From NCBI GenBank assembly GCA_965220715.1, contig OZ244843.1, positions 3,038,001 to 3,102,000 on the forward strand: DNA of 64,000 nt, read 5' to 3'. Positions 17,060 through 24,982 of the stretch are shown here, in pieces. The translations under genes and the position numbers were made by a program. The stretch is from Bin5 sp965220715 (GTDB taxonomy: Bacteria; Chloroflexota; Anaerolineae; Caldilineales; Caldilineaceae). Below the pieces are notes generated by a model. It saw only the letters and a list, made by a program, of their open reading frames with translations, had not been told where the DNA came from and made no database searches. Each line of letters begins with the position of its first letter. The stretch's first letter is position 1.

Positions 17060-17992
17060 CTATCCTTCAATCGCTTCTCGCAAGCGCGCCGCCTCCGTCT
17101 CTGTCAATGCCTTGCTGCCCGCCGCGGCGTTTGTCCTTGACTGTGCGGGCGACTTTGCGCCGGGGATCGACAATGACACGGCGGGATGGCTGAAGGTATA
17201 ACGAATTGCCGCCTGAACCATTTCTTCACCTGGCGAGACGACCTCGCTGAGACGGCCGACCTGCGCTGCGCGCGTCTCGAATTGGGCCTGTTGGGAGCCG
17301 CCCGCGTTCCAACTGGCCCGCACCGAGTCGGTGAAAACGGAACCTTGGGCATAACGACCAGAGAGCAGCCCTTTCGACAGCGGACCACGCACCATTACTG
17401 CGATGCCGTGCTCCTGACAGTAGGGCAGAAAAGCTTGCTCGGGAGCCCGATTCAGCAGCGAGTAGTCCACCTGTACCACACTGCAGGTGCCTTCCCGATT
17501 GAAGCGCTTGAGTACATCCAGGTCGTTGGTTGAGATGCCATAGGCCCTCAGGCAACCTTCATCTTTTAGCGCCTCGAATCCCTCCAGAAAGACAGTCGGG
17601 TCGCCGAGGTCGCCCTTATGACAGAGGATTACGTCCACCCAATCGGTGCGCAGCCGGCCCAGGATGGCATGGCCGGAGATGCGGATCGAATCGACGCCGG
17701 TTTTGGGAATCGCGCCGCCGGTGCGTTGGCCCCAGTTTCCGATCTTGCTGACCAGGATAACGTTGTGTCGGATTCCGCTGAGTGCCTGGCCGACCCGCAT
17801 TTCAGAGAGGCCGTTGGGGAAGCCGTAGGACTCGGCAACGTCAAACAGGGTCATACCGGCGTGGTAGGCCGCCCGTACGGTCGCCCAGGCGGTGGCGTCG
17901 TCGATCTCGCCCCACTGGTTGCCGATATTCCATGCGCCCAGCCCCACCGCCGAAACGGGCCAGCCGAGCTTGCCAAACCTCTTTGTAAGCAT
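17060..17992 (-). CDS. Aldo/keto reductase
   Basis: About 310 residues starting at MLTKRFGKLGWPVSAVGLG, with AAGGAG 8-9 bases upstream; the longer frame to 18052 lacks a ribosome site. An AKR TIM barrel with the catalytic Tyr in DVAESYG, Lys in LVSKIG and His in ILCHKGD, and a C-terminal SIPGAKSPAQ nucleotide-binding stretch. It would reduce or oxidise a carbonyl group with NAD(P)H. Together with the adjacent sugar-acid dehydratase it suggests metabolism of a sugar or sugar acid. It is divergent from the DUF2089 regulator gene, with about 240 bases between. Confidence 0.9.
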   Translation of the reverse strand: MLTKRFGKLGWPVSAVGLGAWNIGNQWGEIDDATAWATVRAAYHAGMTLFDVAESYGFPNGLSEMRVGQALSGIRHNVILVSKIGNWGQRTGGAIPKTGVDSIRISGHAILGRLRTDWVDVILCHKGDLGDPTVFLEGFEALKDEGCLRAYGISTNDLDVLKRFNREGTCSVVQVDYSLLNRAPEQAFLPYCQEHGIAVMVRGPLSKGLLSGRYAQGSVFTDSVRASWNAGGSQQAQFETRAAQVGRLSEVVSPGEEMVQAAIRYTFSHPAVSLSIPGAKSPAQSRTNAAAGSKALTETEAARLREAIEG

Positions 17993-18229
17993 ACAAGTGA
18001 CTCCTTGTGACATTTCTGATGAGAAATGGGATGCAACACCCATATATTCCATTCAACCCGGAAATTGTCATCTATCGCGCGAAAATACGCAAAGAGGAAG
18101 AGAGAAAAACCATTGATCTGCCTGACCTGCTGTCAGACGCCGTGCGGGCCGTCTTCTTTCGGCGTGGATCAGCCGGCAGAACCGGAATTCAAAATTTTTG
18201 TCAATTAGGGTGAAAATATAAAAAATCTA

Positions 18230-18258
18230 TTGACACTAACAAAATTATTTTCTAAGAT
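18230..18258 (+). promoter_or_regulatory. Sigma-70-type promoter of the DUF2089 locus
   Basis: TTGACA (18230-18235) and TAAGAT (18253-18258) are separated by 17 bases, in AT-rich DNA just upstream of GGGAGGAATGACCTCATG. The transcript would start about 17 bases before the DUF2089 start codon. Confidence 0.8.
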
Positions 18259-18282
18259 GTCTCATATGGGAGGAATGACCTC

Positions 18283-18654
18283 ATGCGGAAAGTGCTCGAA
18301 GAGTGCCCATCCTGTGGCGGAGATGTCGAAGTAACAAGGCTTTCCTGTACGCGTTGTGAAACCGAAGTTACGGGACGCTTTGCGCCGTGCCGCTTTTGCC
18401 GACTACCCCCAGAGACGGCCCAGTTCCTTGAAGTTTTCGTAATGAATCGCGGCAATGTGAAAGAAATGGAGAGAGAGCTCGGCATCTCCTATTGGACGAT
18501 CCGGAACCGCATTAACGAGTTGATCACCGAATTGGGCTTCGAACCTGAAGAGCAAGACGACCTCGCCAGCCAGAGACAAGAGATCCTGGCGAAAGTTCAT
18601 CGCCGCGAGGTCTCTGCTGCCGACGCGGCTGAATTCTTAAACCGGCTTCAATGA
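18283..18654 (+). CDS. DUF2089-family zinc-ribbon/HTH regulator
   Basis: A 123-residue protein. Two CxxC pairs (CPSCGG, CTRC) and then CRFC form a zinc-ribbon segment in the first 40 residues. They are followed by a helix-turn-helix stretch (NVKEMERELGISYWTIRNRI) and a short SHOCT-like tail (HRREVSAADAAEFLNRL). This is the DUF2089 layout, thought to be DNA-binding, though its targets are not established. The ribosome site GGGAGG is strong. The next gene starts 113 bases downstream and its N-terminus has the same SHOCT-like motif, so the set probably acts together. Confidence 0.85.
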   Translation: MRKVLEECPSCGGDVEVTRLSCTRCETEVTGRFAPCRFCRLPPETAQFLEVFVMNRGNVKEMERELGISYWTIRNRINELITELGFEPEEQDDLASQRQEILAKVHRREVSAADAAEFLNRLQ

Positions 18655-18767
18655 TGGCAGAGATTTCCGATGTCCGCCGTCGGTTTGGTAAGTTACTAGC
18701 GCTGGCCTCCTCAGTCGTTTTTCAAAGAAGATCTGGAACTTTGGCAACTGATCAAGGAGTCAAGACG

Positions 18768-19484
18768 ATGGTTCAGGAACGGTTATCGATTCTTACAATG
18801 CTGGAGGAGGGCAAGATTTCGGTTGAAGAAGCGACCGCACTGCTCGATGTCATGGAACAGCCAGACAAGCCGGATCCACGTCCACTTGAGGAGACTCTGG
18901 CGATGGCATCGGAAACCATTTCTCCCGCACAATCCATGCCCCCTGCCAGTGAAGAGGCGCCTGTTTTCAACTTCGACTTGGAAGAGTTAACCGAGATGAA
19001 GATTCACGGCGTAACACCGAAATTCATCCAGGAAATGCGTGAGCTGAAGCTGGCCGACCTATCCACTGACAAACTGCTGGAAATGCGCATACATGGCGTG
19101 ACGCCTGCGTATGTGCAGGAAATGCGTTCGTTCGGCCTCAACCCTTCAGTGGGCGAACTGGTCGAGATGCGGGTCCATGGGGTGACGCACGACTATATTC
19201 GGCGGATGAAATCCCTGGGCCAGGATGAATTGAATCCAGAACGGCTGATCGAAATGCGCGTGCACGGTGTGACACCCGAGATTTTCCAAGAGTTCCAAGA
19301 GCTTGGTCTTGCCGTTCTGGACAGTGGTAAACTTGTCGAGATGCGAATACACGGGGTGACGCCCGATTATTTGCGAGAGATGGAATCATTGGGGTTGGAT
19401 GACCTCACGCCAGACCGCCTGATCGAGATGCGAGTTCATGGTGTTGACGCTGGGTATGTTCGCACGATGAAGAAGATAGTGTAG
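18768..19484 (+). CDS. SHOCT-like N-terminus plus six HGVTP repeats, function unknown
   Basis: About 238 residues from ATG 18768 (AAGGAGT upstream); the open frame reaches back to 18651 without a ribosome site. The N-terminus (LTMLEEGKISVEEATALLDVM) is a SHOCT-like oligomerisation motif. After a Pro/Glu-rich linker come six repeats of about 27 residues with the core LxEMRxHGVTPxYxxEM. Comparable HGVTP repeats are known in the tails of some BlaR1-like and anti-sigma-like proteins. There is no membrane segment. It probably forms a helical repeat surface for protein binding, working with the upstream DUF2089 regulator. Confidence 0.8.
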   Translation: MVQERLSILTMLEEGKISVEEATALLDVMEQPDKPDPRPLEETLAMASETISPAQSMPPASEEAPVFNFDLEELTEMKIHGVTPKFIQEMRELKLADLSTDKLLEMRIHGVTPAYVQEMRSFGLNPSVGELVEMRVHGVTHDYIRRMKSLGQDELNPERLIEMRVHGVTPEIFQEFQELGLAVLDSGKLVEMRIHGVTPDYLREMESLGLDDLTPDRLIEMRVHGVDAGYVRTMKKIV

Positions 19485-19689
19485 AATATGATGAGAGTTG
19501 CCGCCTCTGGTCAAGTAAAGATTGGCCGAAATCGAGCTTCCTGCAAAGTGCCGGTATTCTCATGGAATGGGCCAGAAGAGTTACAGTAGGAAGGGAAAAG
19601 GCAGCTGGAGTTTTCAGCGCACGATGGCCCGGTTCTTCGTTTTCATGAATGCGGCAGATTTTCGAGACCAGGACCAAGGAGTATACATT

Positions 19690-20025
19690 ATGAACGAAGA
19701 AGGCAATGCCATCCTCAAGATGCTGGAAGAAGGCAAAGTATCTGTGGAAGAGGCAACTGCACTGCTTGATGCAATCCGGCAGCCGGGGCGTCCCAGCAGC
19801 GTTTCGCAAATCCTGGTTGATTCACTTCAGCCTAATGTACGGGACAGATTGCAAAAGGCGCCAAGCGCACGACCTGATGCGGAGGGGATTGCCCCCTCTG
19901 CCCCGAAAAGAGGAGGGGCGCGAAATGGCCGCGGCGTGGGCCGTAAATCGGGACGGTCGCGCGACCACGGCAGCGGCCTTGGGCCGCACCAAACGCGTGA
20001 CGGCAGCCGCGGAGGCCAGCGGTGA
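19690..20025 (+). CDS. Small SHOCT-like paralogue with a basic tail
   Basis: A 111-residue product from ATG 19690, with AAGGAGT at the right distance. Residues 1-33 (AILKMLEEGKVSVEEATALLD) are a close paralogue of the N-terminus encoded at 18768, and the leader sequences are alike too. The HGVTP repeats are absent. The tail is low-complexity and rich in Gly, Arg and Lys (GRGVGRKSGRSRD). This could be a nucleic-acid-binding tail or the result of a partial duplication reading into non-coding sequence. Confidence in the N-terminal part is high and in the tail low. Confidence 0.6.
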   Translation: MNEEGNAILKMLEEGKVSVEEATALLDAIRQPGRPSSVSQILVDSLQPNVRDRLQKAPSARPDAEGIAPSAPKRGGARNGRGVGRKSGRSRDHGSGLGPHQTRDGSRGGQR

Positions 20026-20121
20026 AACTGGTTTACCAACGCAGTGGCCTTTCAATCTGATTGGACGCCTAACAAGAGAGGTTGAGTCCCCCTTGGTCAG
20101 TCTTGAGCTTTTAGTTCTTAG

Positions 20122-20185
20122 GGTTCGTTGACGTTTTTCTGAACTGAGATTTTCAGGATCATAAACTGGTCTATCCACGAAGGGC
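20122..20185 (+). repeat. Dispersed 64-bp repeat, copy 2
   Basis: Gap-free match to 14782-14845. It sits about 100 bases after the small SHOCT-like gene. Unlike copy 1 it is not followed by the 12-bp tandem repeat. Confidence 0.7.
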
Positions 20186-21070
20186 CGCGAAGAAAACCTT
20201 TTGTGGTCGACGCAGATTATGGTCGTTGATCACGAGAATCACTCGAGAAATGGTCCGATTCTGCCCGCAGGCGTCCTGTTTTTGTCACATTGTGAGCAGT
20301 CTTCTGAAGATGTCAACGGAGCCTAGTAAACCCCAGTAGCTAGTGGTTTGTGGGTAGTAACGCCGCTTGTACGCGGCAGTTCGCTATTCACAATGCGCCT
20401 TGCCTTTCTTGACCAACATTTCTTCCTTGCCGCCATTCAGGCCTTGTCATTACGTTTGTGGTCGACAACAGTCGCCTTGCGACGATGTTGGGATATTGGC
20501 TACAGCGCGTGTCGTCAGGGCGGGTTTTCAGGGGGGCGTTGCGGGGGGAATCCCCCCGCACAAGGGAGGGCCGCAGGCCCGGCCGTCTAGAAGGGCGACA
20601 GCCCCTGGCGGCGCCTGCGGAGCGGCGACCGCCAGCGCCCTGAGCCGCCTTAGCGGGCCAGAGCCGCAGGAGGGCGTCTGCGCCGGCAGGCGTCCCTGGT
20701 CGCGAACCGACTATAGCTGGGTAGTTACGGTTATTTCCACTAAGCGCCAGAGACCGGAACCTTCTCAGTTCTTGGGACATCACATCTGGGTCCGCACGCT
20801 GCGCGCACACGCGGTTTTGAAGTGAGCTGCAGCTGGAAGCACTTTCCGGTTAATGACAATCGCAAACGCGACCAAGAGCTTGCAAATATAGGCAGAGCGG
20901 GCGAGCCCCGCGCTTTCAGGTAGCAGCAAGTGCGAGAAGTCTTGGTATCAAATTGACTTCACAGCAATAGAACGGAGAAATTTCGCCCGGAGCAGAAGGG
21001 CGCTTCCGCAAAGCGACTTCTCCCACTGACACGCCTGAAGTGTCCAGGAAATGGCATAAAATTGTTTCAA
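20186..21070. other. Gene-free region with a GC-rich structured core
   Basis: No supported gene over nearly 900 bases. The core at about 20515-20700 is very GC-rich and full of short palindromes, for example GGGGGG AAT CCCCCC and GGGCCGCAGGCCC, so it could fold strongly on either strand. Overlapping frames exist in several phases (such as 20388-20810 minus), but their products are Arg/Gly/Pro-rich and match no family I know. Candidates are a structured RNA or a degenerate repeat element. Confidence 0.5.
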
Positions 21071-21099
21071 TTGACTCCATAGTAGACTCTTGCTACCAT
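21071..21099 (+). promoter_or_regulatory. Sigma-70-type promoter of the sugar ABC operon
   Basis: TTGACT (21071-21076) and TACCAT (21094-21099) are separated by 17 bases, 36 bases upstream of the first permease start codon. Confidence 0.65.
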
Positions 21100-21102
21100 T
21101 AC

Positions 21103-21121
21103 TCTGACACAAACGGTCAGA
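21103..21121 (+). promoter_or_regulatory. Candidate operator just after the ABC promoter
   Basis: A perfect inverted repeat TCTGAC / GTCAGA with a 7-base spacer covers the predicted transcription start. A repressor bound here would block the operon. No local regulator of the LacI or GntR type is encoded, so the binding protein is unknown. Confidence 0.45.
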
Positions 21122-21134
21122 ATGGAGCAAGGCT

Positions 21135-22085
21135 ATGTCAATTCCTGGCAGCGTAAACGTAGCGACCTCCGGCGGCCTTCCGCCTCGGCGTGAAACTTTG
21201 CTGCGCCGCATCTGGAAGGCCCGCCTGCTCTACCTCTTGATGATCCCCAGCCTTGCCTTCGTGCTCGTCTTCTCGTACGTCCCCGCCGCCTCGGCAATCT
21301 ATCACGCTTTTACCCGCTGGAGCGGCGGCAAGGAAGTCACCTGGATTGGACTGGGAAACTTCAAGACTATGCTTGGCGATGCCTATCTCAACGCCTCGTG
21401 GACAAATATGATCAAGCTCACTGTTTTCCACATAGTGATCATGGTCATACCCCTATTCATCGCCGTCTGCGTCTTCCGTCTACGCGACCCTGTCTGGCAG
21501 TATCGCTATCGCGTCCTTCTCATCCTGCCTGCCATCCTGCCCTTCGTGGTAGTGGCCCTCCTTTGGACCAATTTTCTCTCGAACAATGGCTTGGTAAACC
21601 AGACTTTGGACGCCTTTGGCCTCGGTCACTTTACACGCCCATGGTTGGGAGACTTCGATACCGCACTCTACGGGCTGATGTTCGTCGGTTTCCCCTGGAC
21701 CGGCGGCGTGACCATCCTCTTCTACCTGGCCGGCCTTATGGCGATCCCTTCGGAACTGGTCGACGCGGTCACTGTTGACGGTGTCAACAGCTGGCAGCGT
21801 TTCTGGCACTTGGAACTGCCGCTGGTGATGGGGCAAGTCAAGCTGTTCCTCGTGCTTACAGTAATCTACAACGTTCAGACCTACACTTTGCCGCTGATTA
21901 TGACAAGAGGTGGCCCTGGATTCGCTACCATGGTGCCGGGCCTGCATATGTTCCTGACGGCAGTTGAGCGAAGCCGCTACGGTTACTCCTCGGCGATAGG
22001 CGCCCTACTCTTTCTGTTGATCTTTGGCCTGACCTATCTGAACATGAAATACGTGCGCTCGACTGTGGAAGTTACAGGCACCTGA
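21135..22085 (+). CDS. Sugar ABC transporter permease, MalF type
   Basis: A 316-residue inner-membrane protein with six predicted transmembrane segments. The coupling-helix motif region reads FYLAGLMAIPSELVDAVTVDGVNSWQRFWHLELPL, close to the EAAxxDGAxxxxxFxxIxLP consensus that contacts the ATPase. The ribosome site GGAGCAAGG precedes ATG 21135. It forms the channel with the second permease encoded downstream. The family imports mono- or oligosaccharides. No ATPase gene is in the operon, so a shared MsmK/UgpC-type ATPase elsewhere is expected. Confidence 0.92.
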   Translation: MSIPGSVNVATSGGLPPRRETLLRRIWKARLLYLLMIPSLAFVLVFSYVPAASAIYHAFTRWSGGKEVTWIGLGNFKTMLGDAYLNASWTNMIKLTVFHIVIMVIPLFIAVCVFRLRDPVWQYRYRVLLILPAILPFVVVALLWTNFLSNNGLVNQTLDAFGLGHFTRPWLGDFDTALYGLMFVGFPWTGGVTILFYLAGLMAIPSELVDAVTVDGVNSWQRFWHLELPLVMGQVKLFLVLTVIYNVQTYTLPLIMTRGGPGFATMVPGLHMFLTAVERSRYGYSSAIGALLFLLIFGLTYLNMKYVRSTVEVTGT

Positions 22086-22107
22086 TTCGTAACGGGGTTG
22101 CCCGGAC

Positions 22108-22143
22108 GCAATTGCCGCCTCCTGGGACGAAGCCGGCAATTGC
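22108..22143 (+). other. 10-bp perfect inverted repeat between the two permease genes
   Basis: GCAATTGCCG and CGGCAATTGC enclose a 16-base loop in the 133-base gap between the permease genes. There is no T run after it, so it is more likely an mRNA processing or stability hairpin than a full terminator. Confidence 0.6.
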
Positions 22144-22218
22144 ATCCGGCGGCGTCGTTTCTATAAGAATCATTCGCCTGAGTTCGGGCCGACACTCGTA
22201 GCATGCGGGAGACCAAAA

Positions 22219-23049
22219 GTGAGTCGTCGCGGGATCCAGTGGGATCAGGTTGTACTTCACTCTGTGCTGCTTCTTATGGTCGCCGGTACACTCTATCCGA
22301 TGTACTTCATGCTCAACATGTCGTTGAAAGACACGGGCCAATTGAACTACGGCGTCTTCCGCATCACGTTTCCCTTCACGTGGAGCAATTACAGTCTCGC
22401 CTACATGCTCATGTGGCGCCAGCTCTTCAACACCATTGCCGTGGCCCTTCTGAGCGGCCTTCCCATGCTGCTGTTCGCATCATTCACGGCCTATGTACTG
22501 GCACGTTACAAGTTCCCGGGTGACAACCTTTTCTTCATGGCCCTATTGGGCCTGATGATGATTCCCGGAATTTTGACCCTCATCCCCGCCTTCCGCTGGG
22601 TCGCACGACTGGGACTAGCCAACAGCTGGTGGGCGTTGATTCTACCGTACATTGCATTCGCACAGGCCTTTAACATGTTCATCCTCAAGTCCTTTTTGGA
22701 GAGCTTGCCCGAAGAGATGTTCGAGGCCGCGCGGATGGACGGGGCAGGGCACGTCCACCTATGGCGCCACTTCATCGTCCCGCTGTCGATACCAATCCTC
22801 GTCACCCTAGGCATCCTGCACACGTTGTCGGTCTGGAATGACTACATCTGGCCCTTTCTGACAATTACCAATCACGACCTGCAGACAGTCTCCGCAGCCG
22901 TTGTTCTTCTCAACAACAGCGGCTATTTCAAGACGGCGGGGCGCGGAATGGCCGGAAACGTCATTGCAGCCGTTCCGCTGCTCATCATGCTCATCTTTGG
23001 CATGAAGAGCTTTATCTCAGGCATCACGAGCGGCGCAGTCAAGTTGTAG
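22219..23049 (+). CDS. Sugar ABC transporter permease, MalG type
   Basis: A 276-residue membrane protein starting at GTG (GGGAG upstream) with about six transmembrane segments. The coupling-helix motif is ESLPEEMFEAARMDGAGHVHLWRHFIVPLS, a clear EAAxxDGA match. It ends with the usual short cytoplasmic tail (SGITSGAVKL). It pairs with the upstream MalF-type permease and the downstream binding lipoprotein to form a carbohydrate uptake system. Confidence 0.92.
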   Translation: MSRRGIQWDQVVLHSVLLLMVAGTLYPMYFMLNMSLKDTGQLNYGVFRITFPFTWSNYSLAYMLMWRQLFNTIAVALLSGLPMLLFASFTAYVLARYKFPGDNLFFMALLGLMMIPGILTLIPAFRWVARLGLANSWWALILPYIAFAQAFNMFILKSFLESLPEEMFEAARMDGAGHVHLWRHFIVPLSIPILVTLGILHTLSVWNDYIWPFLTITNHDLQTVSAAVVLLNNSGYFKTAGRGMAGNVIAAVPLLIMLIFGMKSFISGITSGAVKL

Positions 23050-23186
23050 TCGAAAGGGGGAACGGAGAGTCCATTGCGAAAGTTCGGGCGCCCGTATCTT
23101 ATTCGGTTCTCAGTCGATGTGAGTGTTTCGCGAGCACGCCTCCTATGGCGCGCAAATTAGAACACGCTACACAAAGGAGATGAACG

Positions 23187-24737
23187 ATGAGTTTTAAACG
23201 CAGCAGTGTGGCCCGCTTTGCAAGCATTCTCATGGTCCTTTCTCTACTCTTATCCGCATGTGTGGGCGCAGCGCCCTCCGAAGAACCAATGGCCGCCGAG
23301 GCTGGGGAAGGTGAACTCTCCGGTGAGTTCGCATACTTTACTTGGGGTGATTGGAGCGATCCCACTAATGGGAACTTTGGTCCGCGCTTCATACACCTCG
23401 TCAATAAGTACATGGAACTGAACCCCGGCGTAGAGATTAACTTCCAGCCCTATGCAATCGGGGACTGGAATGAAGTTTGGCCGTGGGTGCGCCAGCAGGC
23501 CCTTGCCGGCACGCTGCCCGACGTGATCTACGCCTTCGGAAGGGAAAACTACTGGGACGATGCACTGTTCTACAACTTCCAGGAGGTCCTCCAGCAGCCG
23601 AACCCCTATAGCGACACAGGGCTGCCCTGGGGCGAGGAGATGACCTCGAGCAGTGGGATGTTCGTCTCGCCGATTGCTCCGGGAGGCAAGGTCTATACAG
23701 TCGGCATTCCATTGTGGGGCACGACCAATCAGATCGCCGTCTACTACAACGTCGATCATTACGAGCAGGCCGGCATCGAAAAGATGGTCCCTGACAATTA
23801 TGCCGAGTGGCTGGACCAACTCGAGAAACTCAAAGCGGCCGGCTTTGTGCCCTTCAGCCCGGTAAGAGACGGGCGCTACCACTTTTTGGGCCTCTACGCC
23901 ACCAACCTGGCAGAGGACCTGCTCTATGGCACGATCGATCACGCCATTGACGACCTTGACGTCGGCCAACCGGACGGCCAGGTCTCGCTCAAGGAATGGG
24001 CCTGGGCCTACTGCACAGGAACTTACACACCCAAAACCCATGGCTCATTTGCCGATTCAATGCGTTTGATTAAGGGCCTGGTTCCATACTGGCCAGAGGA
24101 CTGGCTGGCTCCTGAGGACGTGGCCGGCAGCGATCCCTGGGTTACGCAACAGGTCAGTTCAGACTGGAATCACGGCCCCTGGGCAGTGCAGACATTCCGG
24201 GCCGATCCTGACTTTGCTTTCCCCTTTGGCACGTTCGCCCTGCCGGGAATTGGCCCTGAAACCAGTGAGTTCGGTCAAGGGCTTGCGACCCGCGCTCTCG
24301 GCGGGAGCTCCGGCGGCGATGTCCGGCTCGACATGCCATTCATGGTTCCGGCGTCAACGGTCGAGAATGGGAACCTTCCCCTTGTGCTGGACTTCGTGCG
24401 GTGGATGATTTCGCCGGAACAGATCGAATACTGGAACACAAGCGCCGATCCAAGGGGCTTCGACCCCAGCGTTACCTCCTACGAAGAGGCCTTTCCCGAT
24501 CAGGAAATGCAGCGGCAGTATTGGGGACACTATAATCCCAGCACGCTCGGCATTGGCGGCGGCGCGTTCTGGCCCATGCTGCACACACAGGGAATGTCCA
24601 TAATTGATCTCTACTACGCCGACCAACTCACGCTCGAAGAAGCTATCGAACAGGTCGAAAACCTGTGGATCGAGAACGCCCGCCTGAACATCCTAGACAA
24701 TCCCGAGTGGGATGCCGCCGGCTGGGGATGTGAATAG
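23187..24737 (+). CDS. Sugar ABC transporter substrate-binding lipoprotein
   Basis: A 516-residue extracellular binding protein. A basic start and a hydrophobic segment end in the lipobox LLLSAC, so Cys25 would be lipidated and hold the protein on the membrane. The rest has the family-1 binding-protein layout (long N-terminal lobe, VYYNVDHYEQAG hinge region, many aromatic residues). AAAGGAG precedes the start. It is the third gene of the transporter operon and is followed by a terminator-like hairpin. Ligand unknown; the sulfatase next door suggests a sulfated sugar or glycan fragment. Confidence 0.93.
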   Translation: MSFKRSSVARFASILMVLSLLLSACVGAAPSEEPMAAEAGEGELSGEFAYFTWGDWSDPTNGNFGPRFIHLVNKYMELNPGVEINFQPYAIGDWNEVWPWVRQQALAGTLPDVIYAFGRENYWDDALFYNFQEVLQQPNPYSDTGLPWGEEMTSSSGMFVSPIAPGGKVYTVGIPLWGTTNQIAVYYNVDHYEQAGIEKMVPDNYAEWLDQLEKLKAAGFVPFSPVRDGRYHFLGLYATNLAEDLLYGTIDHAIDDLDVGQPDGQVSLKEWAWAYCTGTYTPKTHGSFADSMRLIKGLVPYWPEDWLAPEDVAGSDPWVTQQVSSDWNHGPWAVQTFRADPDFAFPFGTFALPGIGPETSEFGQGLATRALGGSSGGDVRLDMPFMVPASTVENGNLPLVLDFVRWMISPEQIEYWNTSADPRGFDPSVTSYEEAFPDQEMQRQYWGHYNPSTLGIGGGAFWPMLHTQGMSIIDLYYADQLTLEEAIEQVENLWIENARLNILDNPEWDAAGWGCE

Positions 24738-24820
24738 CAAGTGCGTGCGATTCTGAATCGTAGTTAGGCGCCTGTTTAGGGGCCTGGAACATCGAGTTGA
24801 ATAACGGGGCGGCAAGACCA

Positions 24821-24859
24821 ACGCCCTGGCCGGCGTATCCGTCCGGCCAGGGCGTTTCG
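24821..24859 (+). terminator. Terminator-like hairpin after the ABC operon
   Basis: A perfect 13-bp GC-rich stem (ACGCCCTGGCCGG with its complement at 24843-24855) has a 9-base loop and is followed by only a short T-rich run (TTCGT). Strong hairpin, weak tail. Confidence 0.65.
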
Positions 24860-24982
24860 TCAAAGGTTCCCCATTCCCACTTTTTGCAGGTCAATCTTTG
24901 ACAACAGACTTTATATGGGGTCAAATTGGACTGGTCCATTCAAGTACGGACAATCGACCATTCCTCTCTAAATGTATCTCCT

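Noticed and set aside
24898..24926. TTGACA-N17-TCAAAT as a promoter for the sulfatase
   Set aside because: The -35 box is perfect but the -10 is poor, and the gene could be read from the upstream operon through a weak terminator. Not firm enough to list as a feature.
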